This document shows positions 47,454-57,182 of a DNA stretch of 64,000 bases, piece by piece (the first letter of the stretch is position 1; the number at the start of each line of letters is the position of its first letter). This DNA is from Lewinellaceae bacterium (GTDB taxonomy: Bacteria; Bacteroidota; Bacteroidia; Chitinophagales; Saprospiraceae). The stretch is taken from contig JADJRC010000001.1 in assembly GCA_016712415.1 (NCBI GenBank), forward strand, positions 310,001-374,000, in the 5' to 3' direction. Position numbers and translations under genes: made by a program. The notes beneath the pieces were generated by a model, which was given only the letters and a program-made list of their open reading frames with translations, made no database searches and was not told the origin of the DNA.

Positions 47454-48610
47454 TCAGCGCAGGCGCTCCCATTTTTCTATCTGGAAATGCTCGGGTATGG
47501 CATTGATGTCGTTGCAAATGCCCATCAGGTTCTTCGGCCTGTAATCTTCGCGCCCCTGGAGTCGCAGCAAAACAGATTCGTGCAGGGTGTTCTTGTATGT
47601 TCGGGACATAAAACGATGCCTGCCCAGATTGAAGTAAGGCCGGGATACCCATATCGATTTCCCATTGGCGTCTTTTCCTTTGTTGACCCGGACAATCTTC
47701 ATCCATATTTCTGCTACATGCCAAAAACCGGTGAGGGATTCATGGTGGGGTTGCAGATGCGGGTTGTCGATAACCTGGTCTTTGACCTTTACTGTTAAGG
47801 CTTCCCGGGCTTTCGGTTCATCGATCAGCATGCCCTTATCCCGCGCTTCGATCAATACCCATTCCAGGGCAATATTGCTGAGGGCGCTTTCCTCCATGGG
47901 GTAGGAGCCGCCTACATCGGAATGTTCGCCTGCAAACCAGACTTGTTTCACATCCTGTTTGATCTGGTCGTCTTCGGGTTTTAGCCTGCCCCACAGGTTC
48001 TGCCGGAAAAATGCCCGCCGTTCGTCGATGGAAATGGCGTGCCGCACATATTTCACACTCGGGTTGGTGCTGGTCGCCTGCAGGGTCACCGGATTGTACA
48101 CCCAGCCAACCGAAGAGACCGTATCCCAAAGGCCGAGAAAATGGACCGTACAGGGACGACTGAAGGTTTGTTTAAACCTGACGGCGATATCTTTTTACTT
48201 CGGTCCGAGTAAATGCGCATAGCCTCCGGGATTAAATTCTGGCTGTTGGCGTGCAGCAGTCCGCAGGTATCGATCAACCCTGCCAGCGCCCTGACGGTAT
48301 AGGCGCCACGGCTGAACCCAAAGAAATAGAGTTGGTCGCCTTCCTCATAACACTGCATGAGAAACCTGTAGGCATCCACGATATTGTCACTCAGGCCATA
48401 GCCGAAGCTCAACCCAAGGACGTTCTTCAGTTTTTTGGTGATCGGGTTGAACGAGTTGTAGGTGCTGGGTGTGCCGACGCCGGGATCGTAGTATACAATC
48501 TGTTGATGCGGGATTCTTTGAAGGACAGCATATAATTTGACGACATTGGAGCGTCGGTCGCCAAAATCGAGGCTGGTGCCGTCGCAGCAGATGATGATGT
48601 TTTTTCCCAT
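47454..48610 (-). CDS. DUF2235 (Tle1-like) alpha/beta hydrolase, one frameshift
   Basis: About 385 residues after mending. The first frame (48086-48610) has the DUF2235 start NIIICCDGTSLDFGD and the nucleophile elbow FGFSRGAYTVRALAG (GFSRG, as in Tle1 phospholipases). The second frame (47454-48101) continues with QVWFAGEHSDVGGSYP, the acid/His region. One A added to the A5 run (T5 at 48192-48196 on the plus strand) gives SKKDIAVRFKQTFSRP and joins both. DUF2235 proteins include type VI effector phospholipases, but no T6SS genes are visible here, so an ordinary lipase or an orphan is equally possible. Confidence 0.8.
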
Positions 48611-48741
48611 TGGTTTTGGTTTTGAATAAATAGTTCACTCATCCCAAAGGTAATCGCTGTATCGTATACATAGGTCCGTCGCACGCCGTTTCGGCGCCTT
48701 TTGCGACCGGCGTCTTTTGCTAAATAATTCGGTCTCGGTAC

Positions 48742-49947
48742 TTAACGTCCAAACCACATGTCTGGCGCGCTCGTTATATCCCCTGTTTGATTCCAGGGTA
48801 AAATCTTCAAATCGCTGCGTGGCTGTGCGACGTCTCCGCCATACACCAAAAAGAGTTCGACATGTTCTGCACCGGCTGTGTTTTGAAAAGCGTGCAGGTT
48901 TTTCAAAAAGGCCGGGTTGATTGTTTTTCCGGCTTTGATTTCCACGGCTTTCAGTTTCGCACCTTCTTCCATCAACAGGTCGATCTCACGCATATTACTG
49001 TCTTTCCAGAAATAAAAAGCGGGTGTGGCTGCTACGTGAAGGTATTGTTTGAGCAACTCTACAATGACCATATTTTCGAACAAGGCGCCTTTGGCAAAAT
49101 GCGCGTCTAATTGATCTGTCGAATGAATATTCAGGAGCGAACAAGCCAGTCCGGTATCATAAAAATAGAGTTTGGGTGATTTAACAATGCGCTTATCAAA
49201 ATTGCGGTAAAACGATGGTAGTAAAAAAATAATAAAGCTGGCTTCTAAAATACCTGTCCAGGATTTTACCGTTTTGGAATCAATACCCAACACGTTTCCC
49301 AACTCCAGGAAGTTGACTATTTGCCCGGCCCTGCCGGCACAAGCCGTCAGGAATTGGCGGAACAGCCGCAGGTCGGTCACGTTTACAATTTGCCGTACAT
49401 CGCGCTCCACATAGGTGCGTATGTAGGCTGGATAAAAGTCCGATGGAGCAATGTTTTTGTCATAAATACGCGGATAACCGCCCGTCAGAATGAAAGCCTC
49501 CGGCGATGCAGGAGACAGGCCGGCGTTTTGCAGTTCTGTCAGGGAAAAGGGCAGCAATTGGAGCAAAGCAACTCGCCCTGCCAGTGATTGGGTAATTTTT
49601 TCGAGCAGGAGGAAATGCTGTGAACCGGTCAGGATATATTCGCCGGGCCTGCCGCGCAGATCGGTGTAGTGTTTTAGATAAGGGAACAAAGTGGGGACAT
49701 ACTGCACCTCGTCCAAAATTACGCCCCCCTGATGGGCGGTTAAAAACCCATGTGGGTCGTTACGGGCAAAGTCGCTGTTTTCTTCAAGTTCGAGGTTGAT
49801 ATACTCATAGTCAGGGCGAAGTTTTTTTGCCAGGGTTGTTTTGCCCGATTGCCGGGGACCGGTAATGGCAAGTAGTGGAAATTTTTCTAAAAGTTCGCTT
49901 GCTTTGGGTTCAAGTTGGCGCGACAGCATCGGAATATTTTTAGACAA
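48742..49947 (-). CDS. ATPase with DUF4143 domain
   Basis: 401 residues. The N-terminal AAA+-like P-loop is AITGPRQSGKTTLAKKL, then Walker B-like GGVILDEVQYVP and sensor-like ILTGSQHF. The C-terminal DUF4143 part has RDVRQIVNV, FLELGNVLGIDSKTVKSWTGIL and the nuclease-like VEIKAGKTINPAF (E-x-K). Such proteins are common orphan ATPases in mobile or accessory regions, with unproved function. No partner gene is adjacent. An isolated accessory gene between the DUF2235 gene and the TonB receptor. Confidence 0.88.
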   Translation of the reverse strand: MSKNIPMLSRQLEPKASELLEKFPLLAITGPRQSGKTTLAKKLRPDYEYINLELEENSDFARNDPHGFLTAHQGGVILDEVQYVPTLFPYLKHYTDLRGRPGEYILTGSQHFLLLEKITQSLAGRVALLQLLPFSLTELQNAGLSPASPEAFILTGGYPRIYDKNIAPSDFYPAYIRTYVERDVRQIVNVTDLRLFRQFLTACAGRAGQIVNFLELGNVLGIDSKTVKSWTGILEASFIIFLLPSFYRNFDKRIVKSPKLYFYDTGLACSLLNIHSTDQLDAHFAKGALFENMVIVELLKQYLHVAATPAFYFWKDSNMREIDLLMEEGAKLKAVEIKAGKTINPAFLKNLHAFQNTAGAEHVELFLVYGGDVAQPRSDLKILPWNQTGDITSAPDMWFGR

Positions 49948-50067
49948 AAATATGTAATTTCGGAATCAAACTCCAAAATTACATAAAAATAATACCCCGG
50001 TTACTTTCAGGTTGCGCCCGGCGGAAACCCAAACGCCTCCTGAAACAATTTTGAAAAATGGCCGGGG

Positions 50068-52316
50068 TCATTGGAGTGCCACCCTTAAACCCATAAACCC
50101 ACGCACGCCCTGTACCGGTGCGTAATTGTACGAAGGGTCGAAAGTGTAGCCGTTGGGGTTGTCGGCAGGGTCGTTTGTCTTTTTGTCGAACGGGTCGTGC
50201 GGGCGCAGGATAACGTCCTGGCGGGGGTAAAAATTGAATAGATTTTTCACGCCGCCGTAAATTTCAAAGCCATTTTTCCCTCTCCACGTCACCTGAATGT
50301 TATGGATACTGAACCATGGCGACTGCTCCGGGCGGTAATCGTTCGGGAACACCGGCAGCCGCATCGGGCTGGTCAGGTGACCGTTGTAATCGAGCGTCAG
50401 GTTAAGCCGGGCAACGGGGAAGGAGAGCGACCAGTTGCCCGTAAAATGCGGCGTGTGGATTTGCCATTCGCGGTGACCGTTTTCTACGAAGGTTACATAC
50501 ATCAGGGTAAAACGCGCCATTGCTTTCAGGCCATTGGTGAAATTCCAGTCCGAATTGAGCGAAAACCCCGTGTTTTCAGCATAGCCGTTCAGGTTCTGGT
50601 AAATGATCTTTTCCGGGTCAGTGTCGTAGTCGGCGATGATTTTATTAAAAAAATGGGTGTAAAAAAACGTCGCGTCAAAATTGATGAATCCAAACGGGGT
50701 ATTTTGAAAGCGTGTATAATTCAAATTCGTATTCCAGGTGCGCTCCGGTTCCAGGGCCTCAGCGAACACCACCTCCCGGCCTCCGGTAAGCGCCGCATGG
50801 TCTTCGCTGAACACGTTGACAACGCGAAAGCCGCTGCCCGCTGAAAGACGCAATGTGTTGTCATCGTTGGGGTTATACTTCAGGTTCAGGCGCGGCGAAA
50901 GGATGTTGCCGTGTCTTTTGTCGTAATCCCAGCGCAGACCCGAGAGCAGTTTCCAGCGTTTGTCGAAGGTCCATTCGTCCTGCACAAACACGCCGGGGAG
51001 CCAGGTTCTTTGCGGGGCATTTTCCATCCCGCTTGCCTGCGCGGTAACGGGCGTGTTGTCGTCGTAAAAAGTGTACCGCGCCCCCGTGCCGAAAAGAAAA
51101 TCGTGGCGCTGCCATACGTGGCGTTCCCAGGTCAGTTGGCCGAAACCGATACGCTGGTCGGCGAGGTAGGGCACGTCGCCATAATAGCTGTCCTGTTGGT
51201 GGCGGTTGTAGGAAAAACTGAATATAACTTTCTGGTTTTCAATGGGCAACTGATAATTGCCGATGATCTCGTAACGATTGGTCAGAATGCTCTCGCCGTA
51301 AATACTGTCAGTGCCGCGCCATTGAGGCGTCCACAGCATTTCGCCGCCGTAGCGGTCTTCCCAGAGGTAGCGGAAAGCAAGGGAGGCTATTCGGTTGTCC
51401 TTGCGCTCGAAACGCCACTTGTTGAATACGGAAAACCGTTTTTGCAAGGTCACGTCGGTAAAATTATCGTGGTTGATGTCCCGGTGTTCCGTGAAGTGGA
51501 AATAGTTGGCACTCAGCAGGGTTTGGGCTTTGCCGAGCCTGAGCGAACCTGCCGCGTCGGTGTTGAATTCGCCGTAAGTCGTGCCGTTCAGGTCGAAGCG
51601 GAGTTCAGGTTTTTCTGCCGGGTCTTTGGTGATGATATTGATGAGGCCGCCCATCGCTTCCGAGCCGTATAGCGACGCGGCGGGGCCTTTCACCACCTCC
51701 ATGCGCTGCAGTACGCTGTTGGGGATGCCGCTCAGCCATACACCGTCGACAACCCGCTCACAATGGGCATCCCGTCGATCAGCACCATCGTGTACGGCCC
51801 TTCCATGCCGTTGATGTGGATGTCGCCGGTGTTGCAAACGTTGCACTGGAGTTGGGGGCGCACGCCATTTACCATCTGCACGGCGTCAAAAAGGCTGGGC
51901 GTAGGGTTGCGCAGAAAAAATTTGGGGGAATAGACTTCCACCGGCACGGGACTGTCGGCCTTGCGCATTTCTTTCATCGTACCCGTTACTACCACTTCTT
52001 TCAGGCCGCTTTCATCCGGTATCATCCGGATTGGAATGTTTGTTTCGCCTGCCGTTAAGGTTGCCGTCTGCCTGATATAACCGACCAGCGATACGGCGAT
52101 TTTTAGTTTGCCGCCGCCTTGTTGCGCTTTCAGGATAAAATACCCCGCTGTATCGCTGTAAACGCCTCCGCCTTCAGGTGCGAGCATTTGAACGGTGGCA
52201 AAAGGCAGTCGCTCTCCGGTAAAGGCATCGCTGACTATACCGCTGTAGATATGTTCCTGGGCATAAGACGTTTGACAGCTCCAGAGCAAAAAGCAAATTG
52301 CTGCGATATTATGCAT
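50068..52316 (-). CDS. TonB-dependent receptor with CxxC plug, one frameshift
   Basis: About 749 residues after adding one base near 51735 (restores STVYGLSGIPNSVLQ). A signal peptide (about 1-19) is followed by a CarboxypepD_reg-like domain (about 20-105) and a plug with VVVTGTM, QCNVCNTGDIHINGMEGP and MPIVSGLSTVYG, then VVKGPAASLYGSEAMGG and a 22-strand barrel. The CNVC pair in the plug is typical of one receptor subgroup, possibly for metal complexes. A palindrome TTTAGTCTTGTCTAAA in the leader suggests metal-dependent control. Located in the outer membrane and energised by TonB. Confidence 0.85.
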
Positions 52317-52330
52317 AGTTCAATTTTATT

Positions 52331-52346
52331 TTTAGTCTTGTCTAAA
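52331..52346. promoter_or_regulatory. DtxR/MntR-like palindromic operator
   Basis: TTTAGTCTTGTCTAAA has TTTAG/CTAAA arms, reminiscent of DtxR-family metalloregulator sites (TTAGG...CCTAA-like). It lies in the leader, between the -7 box and the ATG of the TonB receptor. The regulator itself is not in the window, and the match is by shape, not by search. Confidence 0.5.
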
Positions 52347-52353
52347 TTAAAAA

Positions 52354-52386
52354 CAAAGATAAACTAAAAATACTTGAACTTCCAAA
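52354..52386 (-). promoter_or_regulatory. Promoter of the CxxC TonB receptor
   Basis: On the minus strand TTTG (52386-52383), a 21-nt spacer and TATCTTTG (52361-52354) match the Bacteroidota consensus. The leader to ATG 52316 is about 32 nt and contains the palindrome at 52331-52346. Confidence 0.55.
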
Positions 52387-52394
52387 TTATCCCG

Positions 52395-53411
52395 TTACAT
52401 CAGCATTCCGTCGACCGCCTGGATCGCAGGTGGAATATCCGTTTCGCCCAACATTTCTTTCAGGTCAATTTCGATGGTACGGCTGATAGACGAGATCGGA
52501 ATGTCGTTATACGTGCCCTCGAAGGGGTTTTCGCTATAATCTCCGATCATCTCCATCAGGACAAATACCCAGGTGACAATGGCATTGAAGGGGATAGCGC
52601 TCCACATCAGGCTCGGGTCGAGCGATTCCAGTTCGTGGATCAGCGCAAGGGGCAGCAGGATCGACACCAGTTTGATGAGCAGCATCGGAATGGACGCGTA
52701 CTGGCGCGGAAAGGGGAAGTTTTTTATGCGTTCCGACTTGCCCTGCTCGTCGTACATGGCCGACACAAAGCCCTGCAATTCCATGTGCCGAAAATCGTCG
52801 ATCAGCCCTTTTTCCCGAAGTCGTTGCAGATCAATCGTTTGCAGGCGCAGTATCTGGGTCGCGCGGTTGCTTACGCCTTCCAGGTGCATCAATTCTTCTT
52901 CTGAAAGAAATTGTTCGAGTTCGGTCTCCAGCCGGCTGTTAAATTCCGGCGTATTGAAATTGGGAAAATACTTGCTCAGGCGCTCTTCGGTATGCTCCCA
53001 GACGCGGGCGGTGCGCATCTGAAAACGCAGGCTGGTCAACCAGGCCAGGTGCCGGAATATCAGGCGGCGCCTGATGGCGTGCAGTTCGGTTTCGCTGTGT
53101 TTTTCAACGGCGTGCAGGTTGCTTACAAAACCGATCACCGCACTGGCAAACGACCGGGAGCCGTTCACGATGGCGCCCCATATCTTGCGGGCCTCCCAAA
53201 GCCGGTCGTAGGATGCGTTGTTTTTAAAACCGAGATAAAAGGCGAGTGCCGTGCCAACCAGGGCCACGGGCTGCCAGGGGACAAAAAACCATTCGTGTCC
53301 GACAATTTCATGGAGCAGATAGGCGATTGCTCCGGTAATTGCCCCGAAAAAAAGCCCCTTGCGCGACCACTTGATGGTTGTCCAGTAACCGTAACGTCTT
53401 TCGGTGTACAT
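52395..53411 (-). CDS. Bestrophin-family anion channel
   Basis: 338 residues. The N-terminus MYTERRYGYWTTIKWSRK, the WFFVPWQPVALVGTALAFYLGFKNNASYDRLWEAR stretch (key: FKNNASYDR) and the C-terminal FEGTYNDIPISSISRTIEIDL are characteristic of bacterial bestrophins (RFP-TM, UPF0187). Four TM helices, pentameric chloride-type channel by family knowledge. It stands between two TonB receptor genes on the same strand; such channels are found near iron or metal loci in several Bacteroidota, though the reason is not known. Confidence 0.88.
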   Translation of the reverse strand: MYTERRYGYWTTIKWSRKGLFFGAITGAIAYLLHEIVGHEWFFVPWQPVALVGTALAFYLGFKNNASYDRLWEARKIWGAIVNGSRSFASAVIGFVSNLHAVEKHSETELHAIRRRLIFRHLAWLTSLRFQMRTARVWEHTEERLSKYFPNFNTPEFNSRLETELEQFLSEEELMHLEGVSNRATQILRLQTIDLQRLREKGLIDDFRHMELQGFVSAMYDEQGKSERIKNFPFPRQYASIPMLLIKLVSILLPLALIHELESLDPSLMWSAIPFNAIVTWVFVLMEMIGDYSENPFEGTYNDIPISSISRTIEIDLKEMLGETDIPPAIQAVDGMLM

Positions 53412-53502
53412 GCTTTGCGATAGTTAGGATGAAAGTACCGGCGGTAAACATACGTGAAATCGTTTTTGTTGGCGTACCGGTCAACACCACGGTACGGCGC
53501 TC

Positions 53503-55755
53503 CTAAAACTGCGCAGCCAGGGTTACATACAGCCCCCTGCCATCGGCCGGAATGATACCCGGCCCCGGATAACTCTCCGCGCGGCGGGTAAAATAAACGG
53601 CATCGAAGAGGTTGTTACAACTGGCTTCCAGCGTCAACCGGCGCCAGGTGTACGACACTGACAGGTCGGCCACGCCGTAACCGGGAATTTCACCCTCGAC
53701 AGCCGTGGCGGTGCGCACGGCATTGGTCGCATCGGAAAAATGCCGGGCGATCCAGGCATACTGGAGGGCGCTGCGGAAGGCTCCTGTCTGGTACGTCAAC
53801 CCGCTGCGCAGCATCAGTGGCGGAGCCATCTCTACTTTTTTATTCCGGATCGCCGGATCATCGGTATGGACGTAGCGGGCGTCTACAACGGCAGTGTTCA
53901 GGAAAATGGTCAAATGGTTGTGCGGGTTGCGGGGGCTGAATATTTTCATCAGGTCGACTTCTGCAAACGCCTCGACCCCGAGGTTGCGGGCGTCCGACAC
54001 ATTGCCCCTGAACCGGTAATCGTTGTACAGCGGGGGCTGGTCGGCGCGCAGCACCTGGCCGATCTTTCCGTTGTAGGAGACGAAAAAAGCGGTGATCTCG
54101 TACCGAAACAAACCCGCTTTATTGCCCCGTACACCCAGATCCGCCGTGAAACCGCGCTCGTCGCGAATGTTGCTGTCGACAACAAAGTTGGGGTTAACGA
54201 TGCGAAGGTCGGTGAAGTTGATGGCGCGGTAATTCTGCGAAATATTGGCGTAGCACTCCAGGGTTTCCCGTGGTTTGAACGCGGCGCCCAGCCCGCCGAT
54301 CAAAAAGCCCCGGCTGCGGCTGCGATCGTCGAATATTTTGTTCTCCACGATCACATTGCCTGCTCCGTCCAGTATCCTTTGGGTAAAGTAACCCTCAGAA
54401 CGTGTCGTGATATGTTCGTATCGAAGGCCGGGCGTCAGGCTCCATTTCGGAGAGAGGTTAAAAACGTGCTCGACGAAAACGGCCTGGTTGCGGTTGGGGA
54501 AGTCGTAGTCCGAATTTTCCAGGTTTTCAGGGTGGAGAAACCGGAAATCGGGGTCGCTGCCATCGCTGCCGTCGCCTTGCCGGGCAGTGGAATGTCCGTA
54601 GTAAAGCCGGTATCCGACCAAAAGCGTATGCGGCAGGGCGCCGCCGCCGTACCGGTGCAGGAGGCGCGTCTCCTGGCCGAAATTGCGGAAACTGCCGTCG
54701 ATGAGGGTACGGTTGTCGCCAAAATCGGCAACGTTGATGCGCTCCAGGTTGCCGAGCGAGCGACGGGTGGCGAGCAGACCGAAATTGCGCACATTGATCT
54801 GGGTTTTTTCCGAAACGGTATAGTTCAGCGACAATGCTGCCATGTTCCAGTCGACGCGAAACCAGTTGCGCGCGCGAACGGATTGGCGCGGGTTGTCCTG
54901 AAACAGTTTATCCGTCAGGCCGCCGGGCTGGTGGGCCAGGTAATCCATTCGCGTGAGATCAAGCCGAAGCGCCAGTTTGGATGTGGCGCGGTAATCGAAC
55001 GAAGCATAGGCACAGCGGTAGTCAAAACTGCTGTTGGGGCGGTATCCGTCGCCGCGTTTGTATTGGAAATAGGCGTAGTAATTCAGTTTATTTTTCAGCA
55101 CGGTGCCGCCGATGCTGTTGAAAGTGCCGAAAAATCCCCACGAGCCGGCGCTTTGGCGGGTAGTAAAGACAAATTTTCGGTCTTCAGGCCCTCGTTTGAA
55201 GCGGAAGTTGAGCAACCCGCCGAACTGCGTACCGTATTGCAGGGAGGCTGCCCCGCGTACGATCTCGATGCGATCGAGGGCTTCGGTCGGAGGCGTGTAA
55301 TAACTTTCCGGATATCCCAGTGCATCGGCACTGATGTCGTAACCGTTCTGCCGGGTATTGAAATTGGCTGTCCGGTTGGGGCTCAGGCCACGGCCTCCGA
55401 TGCCAAGTTGCAGCCCGGCGCCGTCGCTTTCCCAGATGTTCAGTCCGGTCACGCGGCCATATATCTGGCGCGGGTTGTTGGTCGCTGTATTGGCTGTGAC
55501 TTCCGACAAGGCCACCACCTCCGTTTTTTTGCCTTTGTAAATGCCAAAGTTTTCCACGCCGCGCAAATGTGCTGCGCCAAACGCGTCGGCGCCCTGTCCG
55601 CTGATCAAGACCTCCTTCAGGTTTTGCACCACACTGTCAATAGGCAGCCGGCGCGGCAGCGAATCGGGCGTCTGTGCCCAAGCCTCCCCCAGCATACCCA
55701 CCAACACCACAGCCAACACACTCCTCAAAATTCCATCAGACAAAAAAAATCGCAT
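53503..55755 (-). CDS. FecA-like TonB-dependent receptor
   Basis: About 750 residues from ATG 55755. A signal peptide ends near residue 27 (GMLGEAWAQ). A plug follows with LKEVLISGQG, NPRQIYGRVTGLNIWESDGAGLQ, IGGRGLSPNRTANFNTRQNG and IEIVRGAASLQYGTQFGGLLNF, then the barrel ending in YVTLAAQF. No carboxypeptidase-like N-domain is present. The plug motif PNRTANFNTRQNGYDI is typical of FecA-type ferric siderophore receptors. It belongs to the HTTM/imelysin/DUF4856 operon as its last gene and probably brings in the iron complex. Confidence 0.88.
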   Translation of the reverse strand: MRFFLSDGILRSVLAVVLVGMLGEAWAQTPDSLPRRLPIDSVVQNLKEVLISGQGADAFGAAHLRGVENFGIYKGKKTEVVALSEVTANTATNNPRQIYGRVTGLNIWESDGAGLQLGIGGRGLSPNRTANFNTRQNGYDISADALGYPESYYTPPTEALDRIEIVRGAASLQYGTQFGGLLNFRFKRGPEDRKFVFTTRQSAGSWGFFGTFNSIGGTVLKNKLNYYAYFQYKRGDGYRPNSSFDYRCAYASFDYRATSKLALRLDLTRMDYLAHQPGGLTDKLFQDNPRQSVRARNWFRVDWNMAALSLNYTVSEKTQINVRNFGLLATRRSLGNLERINVADFGDNRTLIDGSFRNFGQETRLLHRYGGGALPHTLLVGYRLYYGHSTARQGDGSDGSDPDFRFLHPENLENSDYDFPNRNQAVFVEHVFNLSPKWSLTPGLRYEHITTRSEGYFTQRILDGAGNVIVENKIFDDRSRSRGFLIGGLGAAFKPRETLECYANISQNYRAINFTDLRIVNPNFVVDSNIRDERGFTADLGVRGNKAGLFRYEITAFFVSYNGKIGQVLRADQPPLYNDYRFRGNVSDARNLGVEAFAEVDLMKIFSPRNPHNHLTIFLNTAVVDARYVHTDDPAIRNKKVEMAPPLMLRSGLTYQTGAFRSALQYAWIARHFSDATNAVRTATAVEGEIPGYGVADLSVSYTWRRLTLEASCNNLFDAVYFTRRAESYPGPGIIPADGRGLYVTLAAQF

Positions 55756-55782
55756 AACATATTGTTTATCAATTGAAAATAT

Positions 55783-55812
55783 CATCATTCATCATTCCCC
55801 CATTCATCATTC
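55783..55812. repeat. Single ATTCATC repeat arm before the FecA-like gene
   Basis: ATCATCATTCATCATT repeats lie between the HTTM stop and ATG 55755. Here only one arm is present, without an inverted partner. Confidence 0.6.
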
Positions 55813-57180
55813 CAAAATCCACGTTTTGTGCGCCCAGCCGTCCCTGATTTTACCCAAATCCACTTTGGGGTCGATCAGCAGGCGACTGGGCCGGGCATTC
55901 AGTGTGGCGTACACTTCCGCGCGTATTTCCGGCGCGTGCAGGCCTTTTTGTTCGTAGTGGTTTTTCAGGAAATGCGCGAATTGCAGGATCATATCGGGCT
56001 GCATGGCCATTTGTTTCTCCTGGTGGTCGTTCAGAAATTCACGGTTGACCACTTCTCCTTCACGACCGCTTCGGGTATCTTTTACAAAAAAAGTGGCTGT
56101 GCCGGCTTTTTCCATCAGCATCACACGCCAGGAGAAGCGGTAGCCCTCTTCCGTCCAGAAAACATTGCCGGGGTAAAGCAGGTAGCGCCAGGGGAACAAT
56201 ACCTGAAAGATGAAGTGAAGCGCCAAAAGGGCTATGAGCCACCGCGGGGTTCGACCGGCAGCCATCCCTGTTCCAACAGAGGCCGGGCGATTAGCGATTG
56301 GCAACCGAGGGACAGGTATGCTCGATACCCGTCCAAGCCCTGCCCATATTCGCTCGTGCCATTCATTGGAAAAAAAGACCAGCGTGGCGCCAACCATAAC
56401 CAGTGGAAAAACGCCGATCTGGAACATCAACCCGGTGAGGGTATGGAATACAACCACAGTCAGGTAGGCCCAGACCCTGCTGCGCCGCCACGACAGCCAG
56501 AAAACGATGGTAACGTCGTACAACATGCCTGCCCAACTAAACAGCCAGGGCGTCCAGTCCTGCCGAAAGAGCACGCCGATCAGCGGCAGCCGGTCGTTTG
56601 CGGGTACCCAGATCTTCAGGGGCAGGGCGTGGAGCAACCAGTCGGTGTTGATTTTCCAGAGGCCTGCATAAAAGTACACGATACCCAGCTGCAGTTGGAA
56701 GATGAAGATGCCCCATCGCGGCGCCTGCTCCCGGCGTATGGAGGGGTTGCGCAGTACGTCGAGGGAAAAGGCGCGGTTGGCCGGTACAGCGATCAGCAGC
56801 GCGCAAACAATGCTGACAAAGTAGTAATGGTTCAGGTAATAGGTGAGGTCGATCAGTTCGGTATAGGAGAACAGCGCAAACTGAACAAAGGCGGCCAGGC
56901 GGTAAAACAGCCCCAGCATCACGCAGCACGAAGCCGCAATCAGCAGCAGGTGGACGCTGTACATCCCCGCTGCCGGCAGCGGTTCTACCCATTCAAAACC
57001 GAAATATTTAAAATGAAACGACGGGCTGATATAATGATCCGCTACCCAGCCCAGCGCCATAAAACGCAGGGTGCTGAACAGCAGCATCGCCCCTACGACC
57101 ACGCGCAACGTGACCAGGGGAGCGATGCTGACCGGTTCATCCAGCCACCGGAGTGGTTTTAACTCCCAGCCCGCCTTCAT
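55807..57180 (-). CDS. HTTM (vitamin-K-dependent gamma-carboxylase-like) membrane protein
   Basis: 457 residues. About nine TM helices lie in the first 350 residues (for example MLLFSTLRFMALGW, VHLLLIAASCCVML and FQLQLGIVYFYAGLWKIN). YAGLWKINTDWLLHALPLKIW is a conserved HTTM core motif. A soluble C-terminal part follows (NREFLNDHQEKQMAMQPDMILQFA). HTTM members resemble the eukaryotic gamma-carboxylase, but bacterial function is unclear. It lies 3 bp after imelysin, so it is translationally coupled, and upstream of the FecA-like receptor; its role in iron use is inferred from context. Confidence 0.85.
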   Translation of the reverse strand: MKAGWELKPLRWLDEPVSIAPLVTLRVVVGAMLLFSTLRFMALGWVADHYISPSFHFKYFGFEWVEPLPAAGMYSVHLLLIAASCCVMLGLFYRLAAFVQFALFSYTELIDLTYYLNHYYFVSIVCALLIAVPANRAFSLDVLRNPSIRREQAPRWGIFIFQLQLGIVYFYAGLWKINTDWLLHALPLKIWVPANDRLPLIGVLFRQDWTPWLFSWAGMLYDVTIVFWLSWRRSRVWAYLTVVVFHTLTGLMFQIGVFPLVMVGATLVFFSNEWHERIWAGLGRVSSIPVPRLPIANRPASVGTGMAAGRTPRWLIALLALHFIFQVLFPWRYLLYPGNVFWTEEGYRFSWRVMLMEKAGTATFFVKDTRSGREGEVVNREFLNDHQEKQMAMQPDMILQFAHFLKNHYEQKGLHAPEIRAEVYATLNARPSRLLIDPKVDLGKIRDGWAHKTWILE

Positions 57181-57182
57181 AC

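Noticed and set aside
47454..48610. Type VI secretion effector locus
   Set aside because: DUF2235 occurs in T6SS phospholipases, but no VgrG, PAAR, immunity or T6SS genes are in the neighbourhood.
53740..55776. 678-residue plus-strand ORF opposite the FecA-like receptor gene
   Set aside because: It is a shadow of the minus-strand receptor gene in GC-rich DNA. The receptor has a signal peptide, plug and barrel motifs, while this ORF has no family-like pattern.
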